The notes beneath the pieces are model-generated. The model made no database searches. It was not told the DNA's origin and worked only from the letters and a program-made list of their open reading frames with translations. Source: Pantoea sp. RIT-PI-b (lineage in GTDB: Bacteria; Pseudomonadota; Gammaproteobacteria; Enterobacterales; Enterobacteriaceae). From it: a stretch of DNA of 64,000 bases. Positions within the stretch are counted from its first letter, which is position 1. The number at the start of each line of letters is the position of its first letter. The DNA lies in the NCBI RefSeq assembly GCF_001187905.1, contig NZ_LGIS01000012.1:620001-684000 (forward strand). The letters run 5' to 3'. Positions 28,645-38,893 of this stretch are shown one piece after another. Position numbers and translations under genes: made by a program.

Positions 28645-30779
28645 TGATTAACAAGGGTACGGCGCAGCCGGGCAATCTCAGGCATTAATGCGACCAACAA
28701 TCCCAATTGTTGAATGACAAGGGGTGCGCGTGTATCTGGGCTGGTTTTCATCTCGCTCAGGCGCATCATTAATTTGTGCTGCATATCTGTGGCTTGAGCA
28801 TCTGTGACACGTTCGATCTGCAGCACATCTTCAATGAAGCAGACCGCATCATCCAGCAAAGTAAGCAGCGTATTATCCGCCAGACGCTCGCGATGCGCTC
28901 CTAGCGCAGAGATATAGCTGAGGAAGGAGTGATTCAGGCATAACAGCCGAAACGCATTTTCACGTAGTGGTTGTTGAAGCTTGAGCTCACCACTGATGTT
29001 GGACACCACGGAGGCGAGCTCAGCATCGGCATTGTGCGCATCGCGACGCGCCACACGATAATCGAGGCGATTATCTTTACCTTGATGGTATTGCAGCATG
29101 ATCGCATCCAGATAGCGGCAATTGGCGTCAAGTGTCCGGTCGGCCACGGCGGTAATTTTACGAAAGCGCCAATCTGGCCAGACAAACGCAACAGCCAGCC
29201 ATGCCAGTCCGCAGCCTAGCAAGGTATCGACTACGCGCGGTAACGCTACTTCAAACCCTTCACCCAGTAGGTTAAAGCACAGCAATACCAGCAGGGTGAT
29301 AAACAAGGTAGCTTGAGCATACTGAATCTGGCGAAAGGCGAAGAACAACACGCCGCTCAACACAATCAGCACCAGTTGGCCTTCGATAGACGGCACCAGC
29401 CACAGCACCGGTAAGCCAATAGCGATACCGGCGAGTGTACCGCCGATACGCAACGCCAGGCGCCGTCGGGTCGCGTTGTAGTTAGGTTGGCAGACAAACA
29501 GGCTTGTGAGCAATATCCAGTAGCCGCGATCAACACCGGTGATTTGAATAAAGGCATAGCCGACACAAAGCACCAGTGACATGCGCACCGCATGGCGAAA
29601 TAGCGCGGAATGCGGACTGAGATGACGACTTAGTCGCAAGCGGATATCGGCCCAGCCGCTGAGTCCTTCACGTGAAAGATGGTTATCACTTTGCGGTGAA
29701 GGCTCCGCCAGCATCTGCTCCGACTCAATGGATGCCAGTTGCGCATCAATAGCCCGCAGATTACGCAGCAGCCAAAACAGCGCATGGATGTGCGGGTCCT
29801 GTGGCTCATTTTGCTGCAGCCGTTGCAGGGCGGTTTCCAGTCGTTCGAAGGTGCGTTCAAAATGGCTGTCGTGATGCCATGGCTGACGCAGCAGAATGGT
29901 TTCTGCCAGTTGACGACAGGCCCTCGCCTGCATATTCATTAAACGCTGGAAACGGAATAGCACTTCATTGTAACGCCAGTTATCGCGCAGCAGATGGTAT
30001 TGCAGATGCGAGGAGCTGGCACGTTCATGAATATCCTGCGCGACAAAATAGTAGTGCAGGCTGCGGCGGGTGCTGCGTGAACCACGGTCGCCGCGTAGCC
30101 GACTCTGAATGGTGCTTTTGGTGAGGTTAAGCTGTGCTACCAATTGGCTATTGACCATCGCGGTGGCGACTAAAGTGGCATCATCATGCTCACCGCCATC
30201 GGGATCAAACAGGTTAGCTTTAGCTTCGAGATAACGCGCCAGCTGTGAAAAGCTAGCCGCCAGTTGTTCCTGTACCGGACGCACCGGGAACATTAAATGG
30301 CCGATGAAGGTTAACAGGTTGTACCAAAGGGCCCCAATCAATAGCAGCGACGGTTGCATCCACCATTGCGGGAATAAGCCAATACCCAACATGGTATAAA
30401 CCGCAATTAACAGAGCGCCGAAGGCGATGGTGGCATAACGCTGCCCCAGCGCACCGAGCAAAATGAAGCCCCAGCTGGAGAGTGCTAAACCCAAACCGAA
30501 CGCCCAGGGATGCGGAAACAACAACTCCACCGAAACGGAGGCGATGCAGAAACACACTAATGTGATGACAAGATTGCGTACGCGCCCAACCCAGCGATCG
30601 TCGAGGTCGGCCAGCGCTGCAGCAACCACGCCAAGGGTCAGCGGGATCGTCCACTCGATTTGGTGTAGCCACCACGGCACTGCCGCGCATCCTGTCAAAG
30701 CAAAGAAGATGCGCAGCAGATAGCGCAAGCTGCTGTTAAACAGATAACGTCGCCAGCCTGGCAAAGCGTCATGCATCAT
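28641..30779 (-). CDS. yccS: FUSC/YccS family inner membrane protein
   Basis: A 712-residue membrane protein of the aromatic acid exporter/FUSC family. Two membrane blocks (about residues 10-170 and 395-530) frame a cytosolic region rich in Arg and Gln. The family motif GVDRGYWILLTSLFVCQPNYNATRRR opens the second block. Transport substrate is unknown in E. coli as well. yccF stands upstream in the same direction, nine bases away, so the two are probably one transcript. Confidence 0.92.
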   Translation of the reverse strand: MMHDALPGWRRYLFNSSLRYLLRIFFALTGCAAVPWWLHQIEWTIPLTLGVVAAALADLDDRWVGRVRNLVITLVCFCIASVSVELLFPHPWAFGLGLALSSWGFILLGALGQRYATIAFGALLIAVYTMLGIGLFPQWWMQPSLLLIGALWYNLLTFIGHLMFPVRPVQEQLAASFSQLARYLEAKANLFDPDGGEHDDATLVATAMVNSQLVAQLNLTKSTIQSRLRGDRGSRSTRRSLHYYFVAQDIHERASSSHLQYHLLRDNWRYNEVLFRFQRLMNMQARACRQLAETILLRQPWHHDSHFERTFERLETALQRLQQNEPQDPHIHALFWLLRNLRAIDAQLASIESEQMLAEPSPQSDNHLSREGLSGWADIRLRLSRHLSPHSALFRHAVRMSLVLCVGYAFIQITGVDRGYWILLTSLFVCQPNYNATRRRLALRIGGTLAGIAIGLPVLWLVPSIEGQLVLIVLSGVLFFAFRQIQYAQATLFITLLVLLCFNLLGEGFEVALPRVVDTLLGCGLAWLAVAFVWPDWRFRKITAVADRTLDANCRYLDAIMLQYHQGKDNRLDYRVARRDAHNADAELASVVSNISGELKLQQPLRENAFRLLCLNHSFLSYISALGAHRERLADNTLLTLLDDAVCFIEDVLQIERVTDAQATDMQHKLMMRLSEMKTSPDTRAPLVIQQLGLLVALMPEIARLRRTLVNH

Positions 30780-30788
30780 TGAACGGCC

Positions 30789-31232
30789 TCAGTAACGGCG
30801 ACGCGCATTGGCTTCACGCGCGGCCTGAGCTTCTTCAACGGATACCACGCGACGGCCCACTGGCCACAGCGCAATGGCAGCGATTTTGAAGTTAGCGATG
30901 CCAACCGGAATGCCGATGATGGTCAGACATTGCACAATACCTGCTGAGATGTGGGCCAGACACAGCCACCAGCCAAACAGCAGCAGCCAAAAGATATTCA
31001 GGAAAGTGCCGCCGGTGTTCATCACGTGGCTTTTGCTGTCTGGACGCAGCACATCAACATGTACCGCTTCATTGCCGAACGGCAGCAGCGATAATTTGGT
31101 GATTTCCCAGCAGGAGCGCGTCAGCGGCAGCGTAAAAATCAGCACAATGCTGACTAATGTGGCAAACAGCCAGCTCAGCGTGGTGAAAAAACCACCGAGA
31201 ATGAAATTTAGAATATTTAAAACGGTACGCAT
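30789..31232 (-). CDS. yccF: YccF domain inner membrane protein
   Basis: A 147-residue membrane protein with two YccF domains. The start ATG 31232 gives MRTVLNILNFILGGFFTTL, as in E. coli. The segments LPLTRSCWEITKLSLLPFGNEA and IIGIPVGIANFKIAAIALWPVGRRVV are family signatures. Function unknown. It precedes yccS and is divergent from helD. Confidence 0.93.
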   Translation of the reverse strand: MRTVLNILNFILGGFFTTLSWLFATLVSIVLIFTLPLTRSCWEITKLSLLPFGNEAVHVDVLRPDSKSHVMNTGGTFLNIFWLLLFGWWLCLAHISAGIVQCLTIIGIPVGIANFKIAAIALWPVGRRVVSVEEAQAAREANARRRY

Positions 31233-31355
31233 AACGCGATTTTCCTTTTGCAATCCGCAATATGTGGCGCCAAGTTTAGCCTGTTTTAAGGCTGGAGCGC
31301 CAAGAGTCTGACAGGTAAACTGCGCGATAATCGAATTCCTCATGACGGTGCGGAC

Positions 31356-33410
31356 ATGGAACTGAAAGCAACATCAATGGGTAAACGTCTGGCACAGCAT
31401 CCCTATAACCGGGTTCGCCTGTTGGCGGCTGGCGTAGAAGTCAGCGGCGATCGCCATGAATATCTCATCCCATTCAATCAGCTGCTCAACATTGCCTGCA
31501 AACGCGGCATGGTGTGGGGCGAGCTGGAATTTTTGCTGCCAGAAGAAAAAGTCGTGCGCCTGCATGGTACTGAATGGCAGGAAACTCAGCGTTTTTTCCA
31601 CTACTTACAACATGCCTGGCAGCAGTGGAGCCAGGAGATGAGCGAGGTCAGCGCTGAGGTGCTGGTGACGTTGGAACAGGAAATCCTCGCCTTTACGGAG
31701 CAGGACCGCTGGCTAAAACGCAGTGAGCTCAGCGCGGTGAAAGAGAGCATTAGCCGTCAGTTCTCCGCCTTACCATTACCTCTCGAACGGATTGCCGAGT
31801 TCGATAACTGCCGTGAACGCTGGGCGTTCTGCCAACAATGGCTGGAGCAAGGTGAAACGGCCATCAGCCAACGCAATCGCGCATGGACCAGCAAGATCCT
31901 CAAGGATTATCAGGAATTTTTCTCCACGATCGAAACCACGCCGCTCAATCCATCGCAATGTGAAGCGGTGGTCAACGGCGAAGATGCGCTGCTGGTGCTG
32001 GCGGGGGCGGGCAGCGGCAAAACCTCGGTGCTGGTGGCACGTGCAGGCTGGCTGCTGAAGCGCAAGCTGGCGCAACCCGATCAAATTCTGCTGCTGGCGT
32101 TTGGACGTCAGGCGGCGGAAGAGATGAATGACCGCATTCAAACTCGCCTTGGCGAAAGCGCCATTCAGGCGCGTACTTTCCATGCGCTGGCGCTGCACAT
32201 CATCCGCGAAGGCAGCAATAAACACCCGGTGATCAGTAAACTGGAGAGCGACAGCAAAGCGCGTCGACAGTTGCTGATCGAGACCTGGCGTGAGCAGTGC
32301 AATAGCAAGAAGGCGCAGGCCAGCGGCTGGCGCCAGTGGTTGCAGGACGAGTTGGAGTGGGAAATCCCCGAAGGCCCATTCTGGCAAGATGACAAACTGG
32401 CGCAGCGTATCGCCTCGCGTATGGAGCGTTGGCTCGGATTAATGCGCATGCACGGCGGCGCGCAGGCGGCAATGATCGCGGATGTAGCGGAAGAGCAGCG
32501 CGACAATTTCAGCAAGCGCGTCAAGCTGATGGCACCGCTGCTAAAAGCGTGGAAAAGCGCGCTGAAAGATGAGGGGGCGGTCGATTTTTCCGGGCTGATT
32601 CATCAGGCGATTGCCATTCTGGATAAAGGGCGTTTTATCAGCCCGTGGAAACATATTCTGGTCGATGAATTCCAGGATATCTCACCGCAGCGCGCCGCAC
32701 TGCTGACGGCACTGCGTCAGCAAAATAAGCGTACCAGCCTCTACGCAGTAGGCGATGACTGGCAGGCGATCTATCGCTTTAGCGGGGCCGAGATGAGTCT
32801 GACCACCGCGTTCCATCACTATTTTGGCGATGGCGACCGTTGTGTGCTGGATACTACTTATCGCTTTAACGATCGCATTGGTGAGATTGCCAATCGTTTT
32901 GTGCAACAAAACCCGCATCAACTGCGCAAACCGCTTAATAGTCTGAGCAAAGGTAATAAGAAATCGGTGACGTTGCTGCCGCACGATCAGCTGGAGCCGC
33001 TATTGGATAAATTAAGTGGCTATGCCAAATCGGATGAGCGTGTGCTACTGCTGGCGCGCTATCACCATTTGCGTCCCACTGTGTTGGATAAAGCCAAAAC
33101 GCGCTGGCCGAAACTGCAACTGGATTTCATGACCATTCACGCCAGTAAAGGTCAGCAGGCAGATTTCGTCATTGTGCTGGGCCTGCATCAGGGACGCGAC
33201 GGCTTCCCGGCAGAAGCGCGTGAATCGATCATGGAACAGGGTTTGTTGCCGCAGCCGGAGGATTTCCCGGATGCGGAGGAGCGACGTTTGGCGTATGTCG
33301 CAATGACGCGTGCACGCCAACAGGTGTGGCTGATGTTCGATAAAGATCGGCCTTCGGTTTTTGTCGAACACTTCCGCGAGCTGGGTGTACCGCAAAGCCG
33401 CAAGGCCTGA
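31356..33410 (+). CDS. helD: DNA helicase IV (UvrD/Rep superfamily)
   Basis: A 3'-5' DNA helicase of 684 residues. The N-terminal 190 residues are the HelD-specific domain (MELKATSMGKRLAQHPYNR). The SF1A motor has Walker A AGAGSGKTS, motif Ia LLLAFGRQAAEEM, motif II VDEFQDIS, motif III GDDWQAIYRFSGAE, and motif V/VI TIHASKGQQADFV and AMTRARQQVW. It is divergent from yccF and converges on mgsA with three bases between the stops. Confidence 0.97.
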   Translation: MELKATSMGKRLAQHPYNRVRLLAAGVEVSGDRHEYLIPFNQLLNIACKRGMVWGELEFLLPEEKVVRLHGTEWQETQRFFHYLQHAWQQWSQEMSEVSAEVLVTLEQEILAFTEQDRWLKRSELSAVKESISRQFSALPLPLERIAEFDNCRERWAFCQQWLEQGETAISQRNRAWTSKILKDYQEFFSTIETTPLNPSQCEAVVNGEDALLVLAGAGSGKTSVLVARAGWLLKRKLAQPDQILLLAFGRQAAEEMNDRIQTRLGESAIQARTFHALALHIIREGSNKHPVISKLESDSKARRQLLIETWREQCNSKKAQASGWRQWLQDELEWEIPEGPFWQDDKLAQRIASRMERWLGLMRMHGGAQAAMIADVAEEQRDNFSKRVKLMAPLLKAWKSALKDEGAVDFSGLIHQAIAILDKGRFISPWKHILVDEFQDISPQRAALLTALRQQNKRTSLYAVGDDWQAIYRFSGAEMSLTTAFHHYFGDGDRCVLDTTYRFNDRIGEIANRFVQQNPHQLRKPLNSLSKGNKKSVTLLPHDQLEPLLDKLSGYAKSDERVLLLARYHHLRPTVLDKAKTRWPKLQLDFMTIHASKGQQADFVIVLGLHQGRDGFPAEARESIMEQGLLPQPEDFPDAEERRLAYVAMTRARQQVWLMFDKDRPSVFVEHFRELGVPQSRKA

Positions 33411-33413
33411 TGA

Positions 33414-33875
33414 TTACGATTTCAGGCGATCGGCGAGGTAACGCTGATAGTCTGGAATCTGGATCTCAATCTGCTCGGCAAACTTCGGTGACTGGATAAT
33501 AAAATCTGCGGTGGTGCGATTATTGGCCACCGGGATGTTCCACACCGTTGCCAAGCGCAGTAACGCTTTTACATCCGGATCGTGCGGCACAGCGTTCAAC
33601 GGATCCCAGAAGAAAATCAACACATCAATTTTGCCTTCCGAAATCAACGCACCGACCTGCTGATCGCCACCCATCGGCCCGCTCAGCATGGCGTTAACAT
33701 CCAAACCGGTATGACGATTTATCAGGTTACCGGTCGTACCGGTGGCGTACAGCACATGAGTTTGCAAGGTACTTTGGTTGATTTGCACCCACTCCAGCAG
33801 CGAGGCTTTACAGTGGTCATGTGCAACGAGGGCGATATGTTTTTGAACCTGAAGGGTACGAACGGTCTGCTCCAT
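33414..33875 (-). CDS. mgsA: Methylglyoxal synthase
   Basis: MgsA turns dihydroxyacetone phosphate into methylglyoxal and phosphate, a bypass of lower glycolysis when phosphate is short. The 153 residues contain LVAHDHCK, the phosphate-binding TGTTGNLI and the catalytic Asp in GPMGGDQQ. It sits between helD and yccT as in E. coli. Confidence 0.97.
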   Translation of the reverse strand: MEQTVRTLQVQKHIALVAHDHCKASLLEWVQINQSTLQTHVLYATGTTGNLINRHTGLDVNAMLSGPMGGDQQVGALISEGKIDVLIFFWDPLNAVPHDPDVKALLRLATVWNIPVANNRTTADFIIQSPKFAEQIEIQIPDYQRYLADRLKS

Positions 33876-33943
33876 AAGGCTTCCTGTTTCTTCTCATGCA
33901 TTATTTGTTAATGCAGGAGTTTACCCCTGGCGTTTCATTACTA

Positions 33944-34570
33944 TCAACTTGCGCGTAAGGTTTTCATCCAGCTAATAAAACGCAAACGGGTTGCAGCATC
34001 AAAACGCTTGAACCAGCCTTGTAAAGCGGGTAGATCGCTGACGTCTTGCCAGGCGTAATCGAGATTCAGCTGTGCCTCATTAGCACTGAGCGAATGGAGG
34101 GCAAAGCGTGGCACCGAAGCCGCGTGCGCATCGCGATTGTAATTCACCATCGCTTTTTCAAAATCGTTATCACTTGCCCGCGGCAGGTGGTCGCGCAAGC
34201 TAGTAATTTCGATGCCTCGCTCATCAATCAGTTGAAAGTTCAAGGTTTTATCAAAAGCGTTGCGCTCACGACGGTTATTTAAGGCAGGTAAGCGGATAGC
34301 AACAGAATGGGCGTTGGCATTAAAAGTGACAATCATGGGCACCGACTGAAAATGCGTGGCATCGGCAGCCGGTTTTTCTACACGGAAGAGAAACTGATGC
34401 TGTCCACGTTCCAGCTCAAGACTTCCAGCGCCTTTCAATAAAGAGCCGGAAATTTTGCGACCGTCTAACACCAACAGTTCGATCTCGGGATCGAGCTTAA
34501 GCGTAATGGCATGACAGGATGCTGATACGAGCAACATGAGTAAACCCGTAGCAGTAAAGGACAGCTTCAT
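33944..34570 (-). CDS. yccT: DUF2057 (YccT/CsgI-like) exported protein
   Basis: A 208-residue periplasmic protein. The signal peptide MKLSFTATGLLMLLVSASCHA precedes ITLKLDPEIELLVLDGRK, the DUF2057 hallmark. In E. coli the homologue (also called CsgI) dampens curli assembly; whether curli exist here cannot be seen. The start ATG 34570 has GGGAG five bases upstream; the extension to 34585 lacks that. Confidence 0.88.
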   Translation of the reverse strand: MKLSFTATGLLMLLVSASCHAITLKLDPEIELLVLDGRKISGSLLKGAGSLELERGQHQFLFRVEKPAADATHFQSVPMIVTFNANAHSVAIRLPALNNRRERNAFDKTLNFQLIDERGIEITSLRDHLPRASDNDFEKAMVNYNRDAHAASVPRFALHSLSANEAQLNLDYAWQDVSDLPALQGWFKRFDAATRLRFISWMKTLRAS

Positions 34571-34747
34571 TGCAACTCCCGGCAAAAGGGGGGTAATCGA
34601 ATATGTGTAGCAAAGTATTACATTATGGCAGTAAATTTACATTTTTACATATTTATTCGTGCGGCTGCGCAAACTTCTGGTGCACAGCATTAGCAGCGTA
34701 AAGTGCAATGCCAACTACACTTAGGCGAATGAACCAGGAGAAAAAAG

Positions 34748-35161
34748 ATGAATGATCAAACAATTCGCGATGTGCTCACCAAAACTAAACGTATCGCATT
34801 AGTAGGCGCCAGCGATCGCCCCGACCGACCAAGCTATGGCGTAATGAAATATCTGCTCGATCAGGGCTACGAGGTGATTCCGGTCAGTCCGAAACTGGCT
34901 GGTCAGCAGCTTCTGGGCCAAACGGCTTATGCCACGCTGGCAGATGTTCCGGGAAAAGTGGATATGGTAGATGTGTTTCGCAATGCCGAAGCGGCATGGG
35001 GCGTGGCGCAGGAAGCGATCGCCATTGGTGCGGATACCTTATGGCTACAGCTGGGTGTGATTAATGAGCAGGCTGCAGTGTTAGCGCAGGACGCGGGTAT
35101 GACGGTGATCATGGATCGTTGTCCGAAAATTGAAATTCCGCGCTTGGGAATAACGCACTAA
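34748..35161 (+). CDS. yccU: CoA-binding protein YccU
   Basis: A 137-residue Rossmann-fold CoA-binding domain protein (succinyl-CoA synthetase alpha-like). The nucleotide motif is RIALVGASDRPDRPSYGVMKYLL, with VFRNAEAAWGVAQEAI and a late Cys in MDRCPKIE. Cellular role unknown. AGGAG precedes the ATG. It lies in conserved order between yccT and hspQ. Confidence 0.92.
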   Translation: MNDQTIRDVLTKTKRIALVGASDRPDRPSYGVMKYLLDQGYEVIPVSPKLAGQQLLGQTAYATLADVPGKVDMVDVFRNAEAAWGVAQEAIAIGADTLWLQLGVINEQAAVLAQDAGMTVIMDRCPKIEIPRLGITH

Positions 35162-35166
35162 AAGTA

Positions 35167-35188
35167 ACGGCGACCTGAGTCGCCGTTT
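35167..35188. terminator. Bidirectional stem-loop between yccU and hspQ
   Basis: AACGGCGAC-CTGA-GTCGCCGTT is a perfect stem followed by TTGATT; it stands between two convergent genes four bases from the hspQ stop. Confidence 0.75.
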
Positions 35189-35191
35189 TGA

Positions 35192-35509
35192 TTAATGGCG
35201 CAGGCTGGGTGCCTGCAGCTGCTGCCGAATTGAAGCGGCCAGCTCATCCATGGAAGGTTGTTCAGGATGTTCGAACGAGGTTTCACCTGCCAGTTGAACC
35301 TCAGCCACGTAAGTGTGCACCTGATCGCCTTCTTCATCTTCCATTACCACGTGATACCAAGGCGCGGCGCGTAATGTTTCGCTAGAGGCGACATCATCCA
35401 CCTCTGGCTCATCAAGCGAAAACTCCGGATCGACATCCACAATAACGCCGAGCACCCCGGAGAGACGGTGTCGGACCTGCTGTCCAATTCCAAATTTAGT
35501 CGTAATCAT
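35192..35509 (-). CDS. hspQ: Heat shock protein HspQ
   Basis: HspQ is a small hemimethylated-DNA-binding-like protein that acts as a specificity factor for Lon and is heat induced. The 105 residues begin [32 protein letters not shown] and contain [12 protein letters not shown], both family marks. GGGAGG precedes the ATG. It is followed upstream by rlmI on the same strand but separated by about 60 bases. Confidence 0.95.
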   Translation of the reverse strand: MITTKFGIGQQVRHRLSGVLGVIVDVDPEFSLDEPEVDDVASSETLRAAPWYHVVMEDEEGDQVHTYVAEVQLAGETSFEHPEQPSMDELAASIRQQLQAPSLRH

Positions 35510-35568
35510 TGTGACCTCCCAAAAGACTGCCCTGTTACCAATATGGAGGCAGGGACAGCGTTTTCAAG

Positions 35569-36759
35569 TCACAGCACGCGGCAGGCAAAACCTTTCAGAT
35601 AAAGCCCTTCAGGATAGCTGGCAATCACTGGATGGTCGGCTGCCTGACGGAACTGCTCTATAAATTGTACATCACGACCGGCATCAACGGCGGCGTCAGC
35701 GATGATTTTCTGGAACAAATCGGTTGGCATCAAGCCGGAACAAGAGAAGGTGAGCAAGACGCCGCCGGGATTCAACAGCTGGATCGCCAGCATGTTGATA
35801 TCTTTATAACCGCGGCACGCACCCATCAGTTGGTTCTTATTCTCGACGAATTTCGGCGGGTCCATCACGATCACGTCGAACTTCTCACCGCTGTCGCGAT
35901 AGCGGCGCAGCAGTTTAAATACATCGTCGCGTACAAACTGCGCGCGCGACACATCGAGGCCATTCAGCTCAACGTTTTGTTTTGCCACATCGAGCGCATC
36001 CTGCGAGGTGTCGACGCTGATCACTTCACGGCAGCCGCCCAGCAATGCTGAAACCGCAAAACCACCGGTATAAGAGAAGCAATTCAGTACGCGGGCATTC
36101 TCTGCGTAGCGACGTGTCGCCAGGCGGCTGTCACGCTGATCAAGGTAATAACCGGTTTTATGACCGCCCTGAATATCCACCAACAGCTTCATGCCGTGCT
36201 CAGTGATAGGCAGCAGCGGCGGCGGCAGTTCACCTGAAACCGGACCTTGCGCCAGTTCCAGTCCCTCTTTTTTACGCACCGCGACGTCTGAACGATCGTA
36301 TATAGCGCAGTCAGGGAAGCACTGTTGTAAAGCCGAGACGATGGCTGGACGCTGATACTCTGCGCCCGCTGACAACAGTTGCAGCACGAGGAAGTCACCG
36401 AAGCGATCGATGGTGACGCCCGGCATGCCATCGGACTCACCAGCGATCAGACGATAGCTATCCAACCCATCGCGTTTTGCCAGCCAGTCGCGCCATAGCT
36501 GTGCTTGCTCAAAGCGGCGCACGAAGAAGGTGATGTCGATTGACTCATCCTGCTGCCAGCTCCAGACGCGTGCGCGAATTTGTGATTGCGGAGAGTACGC
36601 GGCACGAGCCAGCCATTTGCCATTGCTGTCGCAGACATCAATGGTCTCACCAGACTGGGCTTTACCTTCCATACGTGCAACGGCACCTGAGAACACCCAC
36701 GGATGGCGGCGGAGCAGGGATTTTTCACGTCCCTTTGCGAGAATCAATCGAACGGTCAT
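35569..36759 (-). CDS. rlmI: 23S rRNA m5C1962 methyltransferase RlmI
   Basis: A 396-residue rRNA cytosine-5 methyltransferase. The N-terminal PUA domain ([25 protein letters not shown]) is followed by an EEHEE-like linker and the SAM domain with [25 protein letters not shown] and DPPKFVENK; the catalytic Cys is in LTFSCSGLM. It is divergent from yccX. Confidence 0.96.
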   Translation of the reverse strand: MTVRLILAKGREKSLLRRHPWVFSGAVARMEGKAQSGETIDVCDSNGKWLARAAYSPQSQIRARVWSWQQDESIDITFFVRRFEQAQLWRDWLAKRDGLDSYRLIAGESDGMPGVTIDRFGDFLVLQLLSAGAEYQRPAIVSALQQCFPDCAIYDRSDVAVRKKEGLELAQGPVSGELPPPLLPITEHGMKLLVDIQGGHKTGYYLDQRDSRLATRRYAENARVLNCFSYTGGFAVSALLGGCREVISVDTSQDALDVAKQNVELNGLDVSRAQFVRDDVFKLLRRYRDSGEKFDVIVMDPPKFVENKNQLMGACRGYKDINMLAIQLLNPGGVLLTFSCSGLMPTDLFQKIIADAAVDAGRDVQFIEQFRQAADHPVIASYPEGLYLKGFACRVL

Positions 36760-36844
36760 AGTTTGCTATGCTTACCTGAAAAAATGAGGCGCCATTTTCC
36801 GGCGGATGGCCGCAAATTGCAACGCACAGTGATGGGAGAACGTA

Positions 36845-37123
36845 ATGGCAACCACTTGCTGCAAAATCTGGGTGCACGGCATGGTGCAGGGCGTGGGATT
36901 CCGTTATCACACGCAAACGCAGGCCAGAGCATTGAATATCAACGGCTATGCGCACAATTTAGCGGATGGCAGCGTTGAAGTGCTGGCGTCCGGTGATGCG
37001 CAACAGGTCGATGAATTAATCAGCTGGTTAAAAGCGGGTGGGCCGCGCAGCGCGCGCGTCGACAAAGTGCTGGTGGAACCGCATCAGCCGGCGGAGCTTC
37101 CCACCCGGTTTACCACTGGATGA
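36845..37123 (+). CDS. yccX: Acylphosphatase
   Basis: Hydrolyses carboxyl-phosphate bonds. The 92 residues hold the phosphate-binding Arg in [12 protein letters not shown] and the catalytic Asn in [12 protein letters not shown]. The gene is divergent from rlmI. Its stop directly abuts the tusE stop on the other strand. Confidence 0.95.
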   Translation: MATTCCKIWVHGMVQGVGFRYHTQTQARALNINGYAHNLADGSVEVLASGDAQQVDELISWLKAGGPRSARVDKVLVEPHQPAELPTRFTTG

Positions 37124-37450
37124 TTACAAACATTTAGCCGGTTTTGGCAAACCCGCAATTTTAGTCGCCTGTTTTGCTGGACCTTCAGGAAACAGGCGGA
37201 ATAGGTAGCGGCTGTTGCCTTTCTCCTCGCCATATTTTTGCGCCATGGCTTTTACCAGCATGCGTACCGCCGGTGAGGTATTAAATTCCTGATAAAACGC
37301 CCGGACAAAGTGCACCACTTCCCAGTGAGCTTCACTCATTACGATCGCTTCCTGCTCCGCGATGGCGACAGCCAGCGGCTCGCTCCAGTCCGCGCTATTT
37401 TTTAAATAGCCTTCCGCATCGGTGGCAATCTCTTTACCGGCAAAAATCAC
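37124..37450 (-). CDS. tusE: Sulfurtransferase TusE
   Basis: The last carrier of the TusABCDE sulfur relay that supplies MnmA for 2-thiouridine in tRNA. The 108 residues end ...KPAKCL, where the penultimate Cys is the sulfur-carrying residue. The DsrC-family segment [18 protein letters not shown] is present. Confidence 0.96.
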   Translation of the reverse strand: MIFAGKEIATDAEGYLKNSADWSEPLAVAIAEQEAIVMSEAHWEVVHFVRAFYQEFNTSPAVRMLVKAMAQKYGEEKGNSRYLFRLFPEGPAKQATKIAGLPKPAKCL

Positions 37451-37499
37451 AGTTCTTCCTCATCACGTTAATCGGCACATTGTAAATTCGCCCGGCCAT

Positions 37500-37530
37500 A
37501 AAAAGCAAAAACCCTGCCGAAGCAGGGTTT
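37500..37530 (-). terminator. Terminator after yccA
   Basis: ACCCTGC-CGAA-GCAGGGT lies just after the yccA stop; on the minus strand it is followed by TTTTTGC and another T-run. Confidence 0.8.
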
Positions 37531-37550
37531 GAAAGACTATTGCGAACAAC

Positions 37551-38204
37551 TTAATCGCGATTAGCGAAGCCCAGCAGGCTGAGCAGGCTAACAAAGATGT
37601 TATACAGCGAAACATACAGGCTTACGGTGGCGCGAATGTAGTTAGTTTCGCCGCCGTGAATGATGTTGCTGGTTTCCCACAGGATGGCACCGGCAGAGAA
37701 CAGGATAAACAGGGCGCTGATCGCCAGATGCAGCGCAGGCAGTTGCAGGAAGATGTTAGCAACAACCGCTACCAGCAACACCACGAAGCCCGCCATCATC
37801 ATGCCGCTCAGGAATGACATATCGCGACGCGTGGTCAGCACATATGCCGAGCAACCAAAGAACACCAACGCGGTACCGCCCAGCGCCATGGCAATCACAT
37901 CACCCATGCCTGCGGTCAGGAACGAGCTGAGGATTGGGCCAAGGCAATAACCGAGGAAACCGGTAAAGGCGAAGGCAGCCAGAATACCTGCCGGGCTGTT
38001 AGCCAGTTTATGCGTCAGGAACATCAAACCATAAAAGCCAACCAGCATCAGAATCAGGCCCGGCGAAGGCAAGGCAAACACGGTGCTGAGTGTGGCGGTG
38101 ACCGCCGAGAAGGCTAGCGTAAAGCCAAGTAACAGATAAGTATTGCGCAGCACCTTGTGGGTGCTGACTAACGATTGCTGCGACGAGCTAAAAATTCTTT
38201 CCAT
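37551..38204 (-). CDS. yccA: BAX inhibitor-1 family membrane protein YccA
   Basis: A seven-segment inner membrane protein that in E. coli binds and restrains the FtsH protease. The 217 residues carry [19 protein letters not shown] and the family C-terminus [21 protein letters not shown]. ATGs at 38207 and 38204 are adjacent; AAGGAG is better spaced for 38204. Confidence 0.94.
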   Translation of the reverse strand: MERIFSSSQQSLVSTHKVLRNTYLLLGFTLAFSAVTATLSTVFALPSPGLILMLVGFYGLMFLTHKLANSPAGILAAFAFTGFLGYCLGPILSSFLTAGMGDVIAMALGGTALVFFGCSAYVLTTRRDMSFLSGMMMAGFVVLLVAVVANIFLQLPALHLAISALFILFSAGAILWETSNIIHGGETNYIRATVSLYVSLYNIFVSLLSLLGFANRD

Positions 38205-38385
38205 CATGCGCTCCTTAAAGAGAGAAACACCAAATATGGCACGAGGATACGCAGCGTCTGAAAGACAGAAAAGGCGTTTTACCCATCTTTACGCGATAAA
38301 TTGCTGTTTCGCTGAGCAGAATGGCGAATTTGACGCCGAAAAAATAAAATTTGGCTGTTTTTCAGCCGAACGATTCAATGCAGGC

Positions 38386-38414
38386 TTTACATCGTTCGGG
38401 GGGATGTTTATAGT
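38386..38414 (+). promoter_or_regulatory. Promoter of the tandem tRNA-Ser genes
   Basis: TTTACA (38386-38391), a 17-base spacer and TATAGT (38409-38414) are followed by the GC-rich discriminator GCGCCT, typical of stringently controlled tRNA promoters; the tRNA starts 13 bases on. Confidence 0.75.
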
Positions 38415-38426
38415 GCGCCTCATTGC

Positions 38427-38514
38427 GGAGGGGTGGCCGAGTGGCTTAAGGCAACGGTCTTGAAAACCGTCGATGGGAAACCATCCGAGAGTTCGAATCT
38501 CTCCTCCTCCGCCA
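38427..38514 (+). tRNA. serT: tRNA-Ser (anticodon UGA), first copy
   Basis: An 88-base class II tRNA. Acceptor GGAGGGG pairs with CTCCTCC (one G-U), the anticodon loop CTTGAAA reads UGA, the long variable arm is present, TTCGAAT forms the T loop and CCA is encoded at the end. Confidence 0.97.
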
Positions 38515-38549
38515 TTCACTCTTGCAGAGTGACGCAACAAAAAATCCCC

Positions 38550-38637
38550 GGAGGGATGGCCGAGTGGCTTAAGGCAACGGTCTTGAAAACCGTCGATGGG
38601 AAACCATCCCAGAGTTCGAATCTCTGTTCCTCCGCCA
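38550..38637 (+). tRNA. tRNA-Ser (anticodon UGA), second copy
   Basis: An 88-base near-copy, 35 bases after the first. The body is the same, but the acceptor is GGAGGGA pairing with TTCCTCC, and small changes lie at the base of the variable and T arms (ATCCCAGAG instead of ATCCGAGAG). CCA is encoded. E. coli has a single gene here. Confidence 0.96.
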
Positions 38638-38645
38638 TATTAAAG

Positions 38646-38676
38646 AAGCCCGCAGCAATGCGGGCTTTTTGCTTTT
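38646..38676 (+). terminator. Terminator of the tRNA-Ser unit
   Basis: AGCCCGCA-GCAA-TGCGGGCT followed by TTTTGCTTTT. Confidence 0.88.
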
Positions 38677-38893
38677 CAGCATTCACAGATTCCGAAAAAC
38701 ATCGCGTTGCTTTTCAATCTGCTGCCGTTACCCGACGGCACGCGCGTTTACTGCTATATTCCATTCACGGTTTTTGCAAACATCTGGCGATTTTCCGATG
38801 CAAGCTGGGTTACACTGTGCGGTAATTCGCTCTTTGGCGTGCTAATCGCTTGAAAGCCAGAGTGTTTCACTGATGAATTATGGAATAGGCACA

